A stretch of 64,000 nt of DNA from Comamonas sp. Lineage in GTDB: Bacteria; Pseudomonadota; Gammaproteobacteria; Burkholderiales; Burkholderiaceae_C. Both the position numbers and the translations under genes were made by a program. Each line of letters starts with the position of its first letter. Within the stretch, counting starts at the first letter, position 1. This document shows positions 8,958 to 18,561 of the stretch, piece by piece. The DNA is taken from contig JAJPEQ010000001.1 of the NCBI GenBank assembly GCA_021166775.1, forward strand, positions 62,001 to 126,000. Reading direction: 5' to 3'. The notes beneath the pieces were generated by a model, which saw only the letters and a program-made list of their open reading frames with translations, did no database searches and was not told the DNA's origin.

Positions 8958-9832
8958 GCTATTTTTTCGAACTGCTGATCAACGGCGCGCTCACCGGGCT
9001 GATGTACAGCATGGTGGCGCTGGGCATCGTGTTGATCTACAAATCTTCGGGCGTGCTCAATTTTGCGCAAGGGGCGCTGGTGATGGTGGGCGGCTACGCC
9101 GTCTGGCTCTTCACCTCCTGGGGGCTGCCGATCTGGCTCGCCGCCGCCGCCGCCCTCGTCGTGATGTTCGTGCTCGGCCTCGTCATCGAGCGCGTGCTGC
9201 TGCGCACCATGGTGGGCCAGCCCATCATCATGATCGTGATGCTCACGCTGGGCCTGGACGTGTTCCTGCGCGGCTTCGGCCCGGGACTGCTCGGCACCGA
9301 GCCCAAGCAGCTCGATATCGGCCTGGGCCTGGCGCCGCTCATCATCGGCGACATCCTGGCCAACCGCACCTACGTGGTGGGCGGCATCATCGCGCTGATC
9401 CTCATCGGCCTGGCGCTCGCGTTCTTTCGCACACGCCTGGGCACCAAGCTGCGCGCGGTGTCGGACGATCACGTCTCGAGCTGGTCCGTGGGCATTTCGG
9501 TCGAGCACGCGGTGGCCATCTCCTGGGGCCTGGCCGGCCTGTGCGCCGTTGCGGCCGGCACCATGTGGGGCTCGGCCCAGGGGGTGGACTGGTCGCTCAC
9601 CGCGCTGCTGTTTCCGGCCGTGGCCGTGGTGATCCTGGGCGGTATCGACAGCATTGTCGGCGCCCTCATGGGGGGCCTCATCGTCGGCATCCTGGGCAGC
9701 GTGATCCCGGGCTACGTCGACTCCATGGTGGGCGGCAGCACGCGCGATGTCGTCACCTCGGTGGTGATCCTGCTCACCATCCTGATCCGGCCCTATGGCA
9801 TGTTCGGCCGCGAAGACATCGAAAGGATCTGA
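8954..9832 (+). CDS. HAAT ABC transporter permease, LivH-like
   Basis: 292 aa, about eight membrane segments. It begins MSYFFELLINGALTGLMYS, the usual LivH N-terminus, and contains LNFAQGALVMVGGY early on. The ATG overlaps the stop of the ligase gene (ATGA), indicating translational coupling. It forms half of the inner-membrane channel with the LivM-like protein encoded next. Confidence 0.9.
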   Translation: MSYFFELLINGALTGLMYSMVALGIVLIYKSSGVLNFAQGALVMVGGYAVWLFTSWGLPIWLAAAAALVVMFVLGLVIERVLLRTMVGQPIIMIVMLTLGLDVFLRGFGPGLLGTEPKQLDIGLGLAPLIIGDILANRTYVVGGIIALILIGLALAFFRTRLGTKLRAVSDDHVSSWSVGISVEHAVAISWGLAGLCAVAAGTMWGSAQGVDWSLTALLFPAVAVVILGGIDSIVGALMGGLIVGILGSVIPGYVDSMVGGSTRDVVTSVVILLTILIRPYGMFGREDIERI

Positions 9833-9836
9833 ACCC

Positions 9837-10910
9837 ATGTTCTACCGCCTCTCCGGTGTCCATCACACCAGGTACAGCCAGACGCGCCAGCTCTGGCCGA
9901 TTCCAGCCGACCGCTGGCAGGTGGGCGTGCTGCTGCTGCTCGCGCTGGCGGCGCCGCTGTACATGTCGCACCTGTACCTGTCGAGCTACATGCTGCCCTG
10001 GCTCATCTTCAGCGCCGCCACGCTCTCGCTCACGCTGCTCATGGGTCTGGCCGGGCAGCTGCACTTCGGCTTCGCCGCCGTCATGGCGATCGGCGCCTAC
10101 ACCAGCATCCACCTGACGCGCGCCGGGGTGCCGCTGGAGATCGCGCTGCTGGGCGCGGGCTTCATGGCCGCGGTCATCGGCTGCCTCTTTGGCGCCGCGG
10201 CGCTGCGCGTCAAGGGCCTGTACCTGGTGATGGCCACGCTCGCGATGCAGTTTCTCGTCGATTGGGTGATCGTCAACGTGACCGCGATTTCGGGCGGATC
10301 GGTGGCCACGCTGCAGACGCCGAAGGTGAGCTTCCTCTTCATCCCGCTCGAGAGTCTCGGCGCACGCTACTACCTTGCACTCGCCTGGACCGTCGTCGTC
10401 ACGCTGCTCATCCTCAACATCAAGCGCACCAGCTTCGGTCGCGCGCTCGTGGCGGTGCGCGACAAGGATTTCGCCGCGGCCGTGATCGGCGTGAACATCT
10501 TCAAGTACAAGCTGCTCGCCTTCTTCACCAGCTCGTTCGTGGGCGGCGTCACGGGCGCCATCCTCGCGTTCTGCTACTACAAGGCGGTGACACCCTCGCA
10601 ATTCAACTTCGACGTCACCATCCAGCTGGTGGCGATGGCACTGGTGGGCGGCCTGGGCAGCGTGATCGGCGGGTTTCTCGGCGCCGGCTTCGTGCTGCTC
10701 GTGCCCATCATCCTGCTGAACCTGATCTCCGGCATGGTGAGCAGCGGCTGGCTCGACATCTCCACGTCGCTCATGGCGCACATCCCGCTCATGCTCTACG
10801 GCGCCATGATCATCGGCTTCCTCTTGTTCGAACCACTGGGTCTGGCCAAAATCTACGACAACGCGCGCAAATATCTGCTGGTCTGGCCGTTCCGCCACAC
10901 GCAAAGCTGA
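9837..10910 (+). CDS. HAAT ABC transporter permease, LivM-like
   Basis: 357 aa. The ATG at 9837 is 4 bp after the LivH stop with AAGGATCT upstream. About ten hydrophobic segments, with the conserved GLAGQLHFGFAAVMAIGAYT stretch of LivM (usually GxxGxxSLGQxxFxGxGAY) and the later VGGLGSVIGGFLGAGF motif. Partner of the LivH-like permease. Confidence 0.9.
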   Translation: MFYRLSGVHHTRYSQTRQLWPIPADRWQVGVLLLLALAAPLYMSHLYLSSYMLPWLIFSAATLSLTLLMGLAGQLHFGFAAVMAIGAYTSIHLTRAGVPLEIALLGAGFMAAVIGCLFGAAALRVKGLYLVMATLAMQFLVDWVIVNVTAISGGSVATLQTPKVSFLFIPLESLGARYYLALAWTVVVTLLILNIKRTSFGRALVAVRDKDFAAAVIGVNIFKYKLLAFFTSSFVGGVTGAILAFCYYKAVTPSQFNFDVTIQLVAMALVGGLGSVIGGFLGAGFVLLVPIILLNLISGMVSSGWLDISTSLMAHIPLMLYGAMIIGFLLFEPLGLAKIYDNARKYLLVWPFRHTQS

Positions 10911-10954
10911 TTTCCCGGGTTCATTCACGTCAACCACGCAAAGGAGACTTCTCG

Positions 10955-12220
10955 ATGAAACACACCCATCTGGCGCTGAACCGCCGCACCGTCCTCGGCG
11001 CCGCCGCGGCAGCAAGCCTGGGCGCCACGCTGCCCACCTGGGCGCAAGAGAAGGCGGCCGTCCAGTTCGCCACGCTACTGGATTTCACCCGCGTCTACAC
11101 CTTCCTGACCGACGAATACAGCCAGGGCCAGCAGGACTACATCAAGCTCGCCAATCTGGAAGGCGGCATCGAGGGTCATCCGATCAAGATGATCATCAAG
11201 GACCACGCCAGCTACCCCGAGCGCGGCATTGCCGCCTACAACGAGGCCAAGGCCGCGGGCGCGGTGTTCTTCGACTTCCTCAGCACCCCGGTGGCCAATG
11301 CCCTGATGCCGCGCTGCAATGAAGACCACCTGCCGATGATCGCCTTCGCCCACGGCCGCGCCGATGCCGCCGATGGCGAGGCCTTCCCCTACGTCTTCCC
11401 GTCGGCGGCCATCTACCGCTCGCAGGCGGCGCTGCTGCTCAAATACATCGACGAGCATGAAGGGGGCCTGAAGGGCAAGAAGATCGCCTTCGTACACATC
11501 GATTCGCCCTTCGGCAAGGAACCGATCGAGTTGCTCAACCGCGTGGCCAAGACCAAGGGCTTCGAGGTCAAACTCTACCCCTATCCCGTGCCGGGCACGG
11601 AACAGGCCGCGACCTGGAGCGAAGTGCGCAAGAACCGTCCTGACAAGGTCATCATCTGGGGCGCGGGCCCGGGCCAGGCGGTGTCGATTCGCGGCGCCGT
11701 CACCAACGGCATCGCGCCCAAGGACATCCACTCCGTGCTCTGGCTCTCCGAGAGCGACATGTCAGCCTTCAAGGGCAACGAAGTCGTTGGCGTCAAGCGC
11801 GTCACGCTGGTGAACACCGGCACCGACAACCCCATCCTCAAGCGCATCGCCGAGAAGGTGGTGAACGCGGGCAACGGCAGCGGCGACAAGAAGCGCGTGG
11901 GCTGGAGCGGCTACAACATCGGCGTGGCCAGCATGGCGATTGCCGTTCAGGCCGCACGCCTGGCGGTGCAGAAGCTCGGCGCGCCGCTCACGGGCGAAAA
12001 GCTCAAGGCAGGCTTCGAGATGCTCAAGGACTTCAACGCCGAAGGCCTGATGCCGCCCACCACGATCACGGCCAAAGACCATCAGGGCGGTGGCATGGGC
12101 ATCATCTCCGAATGGGACGGCAAGCAGTGGACACCCAAGTCCGACTGGGCCAGCGCCTACCAGGACGTGGTCTGGGATCTCATCAAGGAAGACGAAGCCA
12201 AGGCCAAGGAAAAGAAATGA
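10955..12220 (+). CDS. HAAT ABC transporter periplasmic substrate-binding protein
   Basis: 421 aa. Start ATG at 10955 with AAGGAG at 10941-10946. Export signal with a twin-arginine-like NRRTVLGAAAAASLG and probable cleavage after TWA (about residue 30). The mature part is a Peripla_BP_6/leucine-binding fold (GQQDYIKLANLEGGIEG, later AYNEAKAAGA). It captures the substrate in the periplasm for the LivHMGF-like transporter encoded around it. Its position after the permeases rather than first is less usual. The ligand is unknown. Confidence 0.88.
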   Translation: MKHTHLALNRRTVLGAAAAASLGATLPTWAQEKAAVQFATLLDFTRVYTFLTDEYSQGQQDYIKLANLEGGIEGHPIKMIIKDHASYPERGIAAYNEAKAAGAVFFDFLSTPVANALMPRCNEDHLPMIAFAHGRADAADGEAFPYVFPSAAIYRSQAALLLKYIDEHEGGLKGKKIAFVHIDSPFGKEPIELLNRVAKTKGFEVKLYPYPVPGTEQAATWSEVRKNRPDKVIIWGAGPGQAVSIRGAVTNGIAPKDIHSVLWLSESDMSAFKGNEVVGVKRVTLVNTGTDNPILKRIAEKVVNAGNGSGDKKRVGWSGYNIGVASMAIAVQAARLAVQKLGAPLTGEKLKAGFEMLKDFNAEGLMPPTTITAKDHQGGGMGIISEWDGKQWTPKSDWASAYQDVVWDLIKEDEAKAKEKK

Positions 12221-13008
12221 GCCTGCTGACCCTGAACAATGTCGAGGTCGCCTACGACCGGGTGTTCCTTGCCATCAAAGGGGTCTCACTCGACGTCGAG
12301 GAGGGCTCGGTGGTGGCCCTGCTCGGCGCCAATGGCGCGGGCAAGTCCACCACACTCAAGACCGTGAGCGGCCTGCTCGCGCCCGAGCGCGGGGAGGTGC
12401 GCCGCGGCGAAGTGCGCTTCATGGGCCAGGACATCCTGCACCTGTCCCCACCCGAGCGGGTGCACCTGGGCCTGGTGCACGTGATGGAGGGGCGACGTAT
12501 CTTCGAGCACCTCACGCCCGACGAAAACCTGCTTGCGGCCTACCGCGGCCACGGTGCGAAGAAGAGCTTCGACGAACTGCGCGAGCAGGCCTACACCTAC
12601 TTCCCGCGCCTGAAGGAGCGCATCCGCAGCAAGGCAGGTTACCTTTCAGGCGGTGAGCAGCAGATGCTGGCGATCGCACGCGCGCTGGTGACCGAGCCCA
12701 AACTCATCATGCTTGACGAGCCGTCGCTGGGCCTGGCGCCCGTGCTGGTCAAGGAAATCTTCGCCATCATCCGCGAGATCAACCGCACGCAGCGCCTGAG
12801 CGTGCTGCTCGTGGAGCAGAATGCCACCGCGGCGCTGAACGTGGCCGATCACGCCTACCTGATCGAGAACGGCAACATCGTGATGAGCGGCGAAGCCGCC
12901 GTGCTCAAGCAGAACCCCGACATCCAGGAGTTCTACCTGGGCGGCGGCGAGCGCGTGGACTACCACAACGTCAAGCACTACCGCCGCCGCAAGCGCTGGC
13001 TGGCCTGA
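12217..13008 (+). CDS. HAAT ABC transporter ATPase, LivF-like
   Basis: 263 aa. The ATG overlaps the receptor stop (ATGA). Walker A GANGAGKST, signature LSGGEQQMLAIARAL, Walker B LIMLDEPSLGLAP: the last two are hallmarks of LivF. The C-terminus is extended by a basic tail (KHYRRRKRWLA). Second ATPase of the importer and last gene of the operon; it converges with the alcohol dehydrogenase gene 27 bp away. Confidence 0.9.
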   Translation: MSLLTLNNVEVAYDRVFLAIKGVSLDVEEGSVVALLGANGAGKSTTLKTVSGLLAPERGEVRRGEVRFMGQDILHLSPPERVHLGLVHVMEGRRIFEHLTPDENLLAAYRGHGAKKSFDELREQAYTYFPRLKERIRSKAGYLSGGEQQMLAIARALVTEPKLIMLDEPSLGLAPVLVKEIFAIIREINRTQRLSVLLVEQNATAALNVADHAYLIENGNIVMSGEAAVLKQNPDIQEFYLGGGERVDYHNVKHYRRRKRWLA

Positions 13009-13035
13009 GGTCAGGCTGGGCCGCGCCGGGTATCG

Positions 13036-14163
13036 TCAGCCCATGACGATGCAGTCGCGCAGACCGGCGCCGCTGGCAAGGTGGTCGAAACCCTCGTTCA
13101 CCTGATCGAGTGTGAACGCCTCGCCCAGCAGCTTGTCCACCGGCAGCTTGCCCGCCCGGTACAGATCGATGTAGCGCGGGATATCGACCGCGGGCACGCC
13201 CGAGCCCAGGTAGCTGCCGCGAATCTCGCGCTCCTCGCCGACGAGCTGCGAGATCGGCAGCGCGAACGTGGTCTTGGGGTGCGGCAGGCCCGACGTGATC
13301 GTCATCCCACCACGGCGCGTGAGCTTGTAGGCCGACTCGAACGCCGCGAGCACGCCCGCGGTGTCATAGCCGAAGTCCACCACGCCGCCCGCGGCTTCGA
13401 GCAGTTCGGCATCGGATTTGATGGTCCTGGGGTCAATCACGTGCGTGGCGCCCAGCGATTGCGCGAGTTCACGCTTGCGCGCATCGGGCTCCACCGCCAC
13501 CACGCGCCGCGCCCCGGCCGCCAGCGCCGCGAGCAGCGCGCTCAGGCCCACGCCGCCCAGGCCGACGATGGCGATCGTGTCCCCCGCCTTGATGCGCGCG
13601 CGGTTGATGACCGCACCCGCGCCCGTGAGCACGGCGCAGCCGAACAGCGCTGCCTCCCGATGCGAGAGCGGCACGGGCACCCGCACGCACGAGCGCGTGG
13701 AGACGACGGCGTACTCGGCAAAGCACGAGACGCCCAGGTGATGGTTGAGCATCTCAGCGCCCGCGTGCAACCGCCTGCCGCCGCCCAACAGCGAGCCCTG
13801 GGTATTGGCTCTGGCCCCGGGCTCGCACAGCGCCGGGCGCCCCGACATGCAGGGGGTGCAGCTGCCGCAACTCGGTACGAACACCGTGACCACATGGTCG
13901 CCCACAGCGAGGTCGGCCACGCCCGGCCCGACCTCGACCACCTCGCCCGAGGATTCGTGCCCCATCGCCAGCGGCATCACGCGCGGCCGGTCACCATTGA
14001 TCACCGACAGATCCGAGTGGCACAAACCGGCCACCCTGATTTTCACGAGCACTTCGCCCGGTCCTGGCGCATCGAGCTCGACCTCCTGCACATGCACGGG
14101 TTGGCTCTGGGCATAGGGCGCTGGCAGGCCCATTTGCCGCAGCACGGCACAACGCATCTTCAT
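13036..14163 (-). CDS. Zinc-dependent alcohol dehydrogenase (MDR family)
   Basis: 375 aa from the ATG at 14163 (MKMRCAVL). Catalytic zinc ligands Cys48 and His69 with Glu70 (GHE), and a structural zinc set CGSCTPC...C (Cys99, 102, 105, 113). Rossmann motif GLGGVG. This pattern is that of class III-like or benzyl/aryl alcohol dehydrogenases, oxidising alcohols to aldehydes with NAD. The adjacent divergent aldehyde dehydrogenase suggests the two act in sequence. Substrate not determined. Confidence 0.85.
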   Translation of the reverse strand: MKMRCAVLRQMGLPAPYAQSQPVHVQEVELDAPGPGEVLVKIRVAGLCHSDLSVINGDRPRVMPLAMGHESSGEVVEVGPGVADLAVGDHVVTVFVPSCGSCTPCMSGRPALCEPGARANTQGSLLGGGRRLHAGAEMLNHHLGVSCFAEYAVVSTRSCVRVPVPLSHREAALFGCAVLTGAGAVINRARIKAGDTIAIVGLGGVGLSALLAALAAGARRVVAVEPDARKRELAQSLGATHVIDPRTIKSDAELLEAAGGVVDFGYDTAGVLAAFESAYKLTRRGGMTITSGLPHPKTTFALPISQLVGEEREIRGSYLGSGVPAVDIPRYIDLYRAGKLPVDKLLGEAFTLDQVNEGFDHLASGAGLRDCIVMG

Positions 14164-14409
14164 TGACAGTCTCCTGGTGGCAGTTGGGTGTCGCGGTCGT
14201 TCACGCACACGGCTGCGAAAACCACGGCGACGCACTACAGTTGGGGAAAATGCTCGAAACCTTCCGCAGGCCGCGCCGGCCTCACGGGCCATCCGCCTTG
14301 CGCGATGGCGCAGCCTGCAGAGGACTCCGAACACGCCCCCCAAGTATGCGCGCCTGCGCAAATCCAGGCAGACACACATCGGACACTTCATACGCACAGG
14401 AGATATTTG

Positions 14410-15882
14410 ATGGACACACGCACTTCCCCCCTCAGCCAACTTCTGGACCCCAGCCTCCTGATCACCGACAGCCTGATCAACGGCCGCTGGATCAAAGGCA
14501 GGCAGCGCTTTGACGTGAGCGACCCGGCCACGGGCCTGAAGCTCGCCGACGTGGCCGACCTGGGCGCGAAGGAGACAAAAGCCGCGATCGACGCCGCCAA
14601 CGCCGCCTGGGGGCCTTGGCGCGCCAAGACCGCCAAGGAGCGCTTTGTCGTGCTCATGCAGTGGTACGAGCTGCTCATGGCCAACAAGGAAGATCTGGCG
14701 CGCTTGATGACGGCCGAGCAGGGCAAGCCCCTGGCCGAGGCGCGTGGCGAGGTCGCCTATGGCGCCAGCTTCGTGCAGTGGTTTGCCGAAGAGGCCAAGC
14801 GCGTCAACGGACAGACCCTGGCGAGCTACGACGGCAACAAGCGCTACGTCGTGCTCAAGCAGCCGATAGGCGTGTGCGCGGCCATCACGCCGTGGAACTT
14901 CCCGCTGGCCATGATCACGCGCAAGGTGGCTCCGGCGCTCGCGGCCGGCTGCACCGTCGTCATCAAGCCCGCCGAGCTCACGCCGCTGACCGCACTGGCC
15001 ACGGCCGAACTGGCGCAGCGCGCGGGCTTTCCGGCAGGCGTGATCAACGTGGTCACGGGCATGGATGCTCCGGCCATCGGGCAGGCGCTGTGTGCCAGCG
15101 ACATCGTGCGCCATCTCTCGTTCACCGGCTCCACCGAGGTGGGGCGCATCCTGATGGCACAGTGCGCACCTACCGTGAAGAAACTGTCGCTGGAGCTCGG
15201 TGGCAACGCGCCCTTCATCGTATTCGACGATGCCGACCTCGATTCCGCCGTGGAAGGCGCGCTCGCAAGCAAGTACCGCAACGCGGGTCAGACCTGCGTT
15301 TGCGCCAACCGCCTGTACGTGCAGGACGGCGTCTACGAGGCTTTCGTCAAGAAGCTCGCCGCCCGGGTCAAGACCATGAAGGTGGGCAATGGCTTTGATG
15401 ACGGCGTGAGCGTGGGCCCGCTGATCGAGCCGGCGGCGCTCGCCAAGGTGGACAAGCACGTCAAGGATGCGGTGAAAAAAGGCGGGCGCGTGCTCACGGG
15501 CGGCGGCCGGCTCAAGGGCCAGTTCTACGAGCCCACGGTGATCGCCGATGCGTCAAGCAAGATGCTGGTCGCGCGCGAGGAAACCTTCGGCCCGGTGGCG
15601 CCGGTGTTTCGTTTCAAGACCGAGCAGGAGGCGATCGACGCGGCCAATGCCACGGAATACGGGCTCGCGAGCTACTTCTACGCGCGCGACATCGGCCGTG
15701 TCACGCGCGTGAGCGAGGCGCTGGAGTACGGCATGGTGGGCATCAACACCGGCCTGATCTCGACCGAGCACGTCCCCTTCGGCGGCGTGAAGCAGTCGGG
15801 CCTGGGGCGCGAGGGCTCGTCCCACGGCATCGAGGAGTACCTGGAAATGAAGTACCTGTGCGTGGCGGATGTGAACAGGTAG
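14410..15882 (+). CDS. gabD: NAD(P)-dependent succinate-semialdehyde-type dehydrogenase
   Basis: 490 aa from the ATG at 14410 with AGGAGAT 5-11 bp upstream; an upstream in-frame start at 14188 lies in non-conserved sequence. Aldehyde dehydrogenase superfamily: ITPWNFPLAMITRK, SFTGSTEVGR, ELGGNAPFIVFDDAD, catalytic Cys296 in NAGQTCVCANR, and a C-terminal GREGSSHGIEEYLEMKY typical of GabD/SSADH. It converts succinate semialdehyde (or a similar aldehyde) to the acid. A decayed paralogous 3' end is found 4 kb away at 19946-20160. Confidence 0.85.
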   Translation: MDTRTSPLSQLLDPSLLITDSLINGRWIKGRQRFDVSDPATGLKLADVADLGAKETKAAIDAANAAWGPWRAKTAKERFVVLMQWYELLMANKEDLARLMTAEQGKPLAEARGEVAYGASFVQWFAEEAKRVNGQTLASYDGNKRYVVLKQPIGVCAAITPWNFPLAMITRKVAPALAAGCTVVIKPAELTPLTALATAELAQRAGFPAGVINVVTGMDAPAIGQALCASDIVRHLSFTGSTEVGRILMAQCAPTVKKLSLELGGNAPFIVFDDADLDSAVEGALASKYRNAGQTCVCANRLYVQDGVYEAFVKKLAARVKTMKVGNGFDDGVSVGPLIEPAALAKVDKHVKDAVKKGGRVLTGGGRLKGQFYEPTVIADASSKMLVAREETFGPVAPVFRFKTEQEAIDAANATEYGLASYFYARDIGRVTRVSEALEYGMVGINTGLISTEHVPFGGVKQSGLGREGSSHGIEEYLEMKYLCVADVNR

Positions 15883-15991
15883 GTATCGAGCTGCAATCGA
15901 TTGTTCCCGTCGATGCAGGACGCGGGCGGCTGATAGCCCAGGGCCTGGCAGACGCGCGGGAACCACTGTGAGCGGTGGCCGTGTCTGGCCC

Positions 15992-16741
15992 TCAGGCCGC
16001 GGCCACGGCCTTCTTGCCCGCGCCAAGGTAGGTCTCGATGACACGCCTGTCGCTGAGCAGCATCGGCGCTTCGCCGCTCAGCGCCACCGCACCCATTTCG
16101 AGCACGTAGCCACGATCGGCCACCTGCAGCGCAGCACGCGCGTTCTGCTCGACGAGCAGCACTGACACGCCCATGCCGCGCAGCGAGGCGACGATCCGCA
16201 GCACCTCACGCACGATCAGCGGCGCCAGGCCCAGAGAAGGCTCGTCGAGCATCAGCAGGCGCGGGCGCGCCATCAACGCACGGCCAATCGCCAGCATCTG
16301 GCGTTCGCCACCCGAGAGGGTCGCCGCCAGTTGCGCGCACCGCTCCTGCAGGCGCGGAAACAACGCAAACACCTCACGCATGCGTTCGGCCTGATCGCGT
16401 TGGCCTCGACGCCAGCGTGCGAAACCACCGAGCAGCAGGTTGTCCTGGACCGACATGTCGCCAAACAGCTCGCGTTTCTCAGGCACCAGCCCGACACCCG
16501 CGGCGACCATCGCCTCCACCGAGGGGCGCCGGATAAGCTGGCCTTCGAACACCAGTTCCCCGCGCGAAGGCAGCAAGCCCATTGCCGCATTGAGCAGCGT
16601 CGATTTGCCCGCGCCATTGGGTCCGATCACCGCGATGATCTCGCCCTCGTTCACCGTGAGATCGATCTGATGGACCGCCTCCACCGGCCCGTAGGAGACC
16701 GAAAAACCCTTCAATTGCAGCAGTGGGGTGGTGGCGCTCAC
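15992..16741 (-). CDS. HAAT ABC transporter ATPase, LivF-like (second operon)
   Basis: 249 aa from a GTG at 16741 that overlaps the stop of the upstream gene (GTGA). Walker [10 protein letters not shown], signature LSGGERQMLAIGRAL, Walker B LLMLDEPSLGLAP, so LivF type. Last gene of a three-gene operon (LivH, LivM-LivG fusion, LivF) read leftwards. Energises a hydrophobic amino acid-type importer. Confidence 0.9.
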   Translation of the reverse strand: MSATTPLLQLKGFSVSYGPVEAVHQIDLTVNEGEIIAVIGPNGAGKSTLLNAAMGLLPSRGELVFEGQLIRRPSVEAMVAAGVGLVPEKRELFGDMSVQDNLLLGGFARWRRGQRDQAERMREVFALFPRLQERCAQLAATLSGGERQMLAIGRALMARPRLLMLDEPSLGLAPLIVREVLRIVASLRGMGVSVLLVEQNARAALQVADRGYVLEMGAVALSGEAPMLLSDRRVIETYLGAGKKAVAAA

Positions 16742-18561
16742 GCGGCAACTCCTTCGGTATCTTCTACGCCCAGATAGGCCTCCATCACGCGCGGGTTGAC
16801 CTGTACCTCGGCGGGCGAGCCCAGCGCGATCACGCGGCCGAACTCCAGCACCGTGATGCGATCGGCCAGGTTCATCACAAACTCCATGTCGTGCTCGACG
16901 ACAAGCACCGCCAAGCCCTCGGAGCGCAACTGCGAAAGCAGTTGAACCAGCGCCTGCTTTTCCAGGTGACGCAGACCGGCGGCGGGTTCGTCGAGCAGCA
17001 AAATGGATGGTTGCCCCGCCAGTGCGCGCGCAATCTCGACGATGCGCTGCTGGCCCAGCGGCAACGAGGCCGCAGGCGTATCGATGTAACTGAGCAGCCC
17101 GCAGCGCTCGATCTGCTTGCACGCCTCGGCGAGCAGGGCGGCTTCCTCGTGCCGATCGGTCCGCAGCATTGCCGACAGCCAGCCACGCCGCCCCCGCAGG
17201 TGCGCGCCCAGCGCCACGTTCTCCAGCACCGAGCGCTGGCCAAGCAGGCGCACATGCTGGAAGGTACGGCTCATGCCCAGCGCGGCAAACGCACGCGAGG
17301 GTTTGCCCATCATGGCCTGCCCGAGCAGCGTCACGGTGCCAGAGGTCGGGTCATCGACCCCGGAGATGATATTGAAGAAGGTGCTCTTGCCGGCGCCGTT
17401 GGGGCCAATGAGCGCATGCACCTCGCCGGCCTTGACGTCCAGATCGACCGAATCATTGGCGACGAGGCCGGCAAACCGCTTGGTCACCTGCGTGGCCCTA
17501 AGCACCACCTGCCCCCGAGGCGGCAGCTTGCGCCGTCCCAGCGCCGCCTGGGTGGTGCGCGCGGCGCGCGGCGCCACCGGCTTGACCCAGCGCTGCGCAA
17601 GTGCGGCAAGCAGGGGCCAGAGGCCATCGGCCGCGCGCTGCAGGATCAGCAGCATGATGAGGCCGAAGACGATGATCTCGAAATTGCCGCCGGTCCCCAG
17701 CAAGGTCGGCAGCCAGTCCTGCAACTGCTCCTTGAGCAACGTGATCAGCGTTGCGCCCAGCACCGCGCCCCATAGATGACCCGAGCCACCCACCACGGCC
17801 ATGAACAGATACTCGATGCCGATCTCCAGGTTGAACGGCGTCGGGTTCACGAAACGCTGCAAATGGGTATAGAGCCAGCCGGACATCGCCGCGAGCAACG
17901 CCGCGAGCATGAACAGTTTCATGCGCTGACGCGAGGTATCCACGCCCATCGACTCGGCCATGACGCGCCCGCTCTTGAGTGCGCGAATCGCGCGGCCCTC
18001 ACGCGAATCGAGCAGGTTGTGCATCGCCCAGATCGAAAGCAGCAACACCAGCCAGATGATGATGCCGAAGAGCCGCGGCGAGGTCAGCTCATGGCCCGCG
18101 ATCGCCAGCGGCCGCACATCCGCGATGCCGGTGAAGCCGCCCAGTCCTTCGAGATTGCCGAACACGTAGTACAGGCTCAATCCCCAGGCCAGCGTGCCCA
18201 GCGCCAGAAAATGGCCCGACAGAGGCAGCGTGACCGCGCCAAGGATCCAGGCGATCACGCCGGTGACGGCAAGACCGAGCAGCAGGCCCAACCAGGGCAG
18301 CAGATCGCCATGAATGCCGGACAATGCATGCGCCGCCACCGGCGAGGTGCAAATCCAGGCCGTGGCATAGGCGCCCAGCCCGACGAAGGCCGCCTGGCCG
18401 AACGAAGTGATGCCTCCTACGCCGGTGAGCATCACGAGACCGACGGCGACCAGCGAATACAGCCCGATGTAGTTGAGCAACGTGGCCGAAAACGGCGATA
18501 GCAACGGCCACGCCACGACCAGCAGCGCGACGAAGAGCCAGGTCCATTGACGGTTGGTCAT
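16738..18561 (-). CDS. Fused HAAT permease-ATPase (LivM-LivG)
   Basis: 607 aa from the ATG at 18561. The N-terminal half (about 1-330) is a LivM-like permease with about nine membrane segments and [20 protein letters not shown]. After a linker of about 35 residues, the C-terminal half is a LivG ATPase with [24 protein letters not shown] and [11 protein letters not shown]. No stop or frameshift separates them, so this is a true fusion. The ATG overlaps the LivH stop (ATGA). Confidence 0.9.
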   Translation of the reverse strand: MTNRQWTWLFVALLVVAWPLLSPFSATLLNYIGLYSLVAVGLVMLTGVGGITSFGQAAFVGLGAYATAWICTSPVAAHALSGIHGDLLPWLGLLLGLAVTGVIAWILGAVTLPLSGHFLALGTLAWGLSLYYVFGNLEGLGGFTGIADVRPLAIAGHELTSPRLFGIIIWLVLLLSIWAMHNLLDSREGRAIRALKSGRVMAESMGVDTSRQRMKLFMLAALLAAMSGWLYTHLQRFVNPTPFNLEIGIEYLFMAVVGGSGHLWGAVLGATLITLLKEQLQDWLPTLLGTGGNFEIIVFGLIMLLILQRAADGLWPLLAALAQRWVKPVAPRAARTTQAALGRRKLPPRGQVVLRATQVTKRFAGLVANDSVDLDVKAGEVHALIGPNGAGKSTFFNIISGVDDPTSGTVTLLGQAMMGKPSRAFAALGMSRTFQHVRLLGQRSVLENVALGAHLRGRRGWLSAMLRTDRHEEAALLAEACKQIERCGLLSYIDTPAASLPLGQQRIVEIARALAGQPSILLLDEPAAGLRHLEKQALVQLLSQLRSEGLAVLVVEHDMEFVMNLADRITVLEFGRVIALGSPAEVQVNPRVMEAYLGVEDTEGVAA

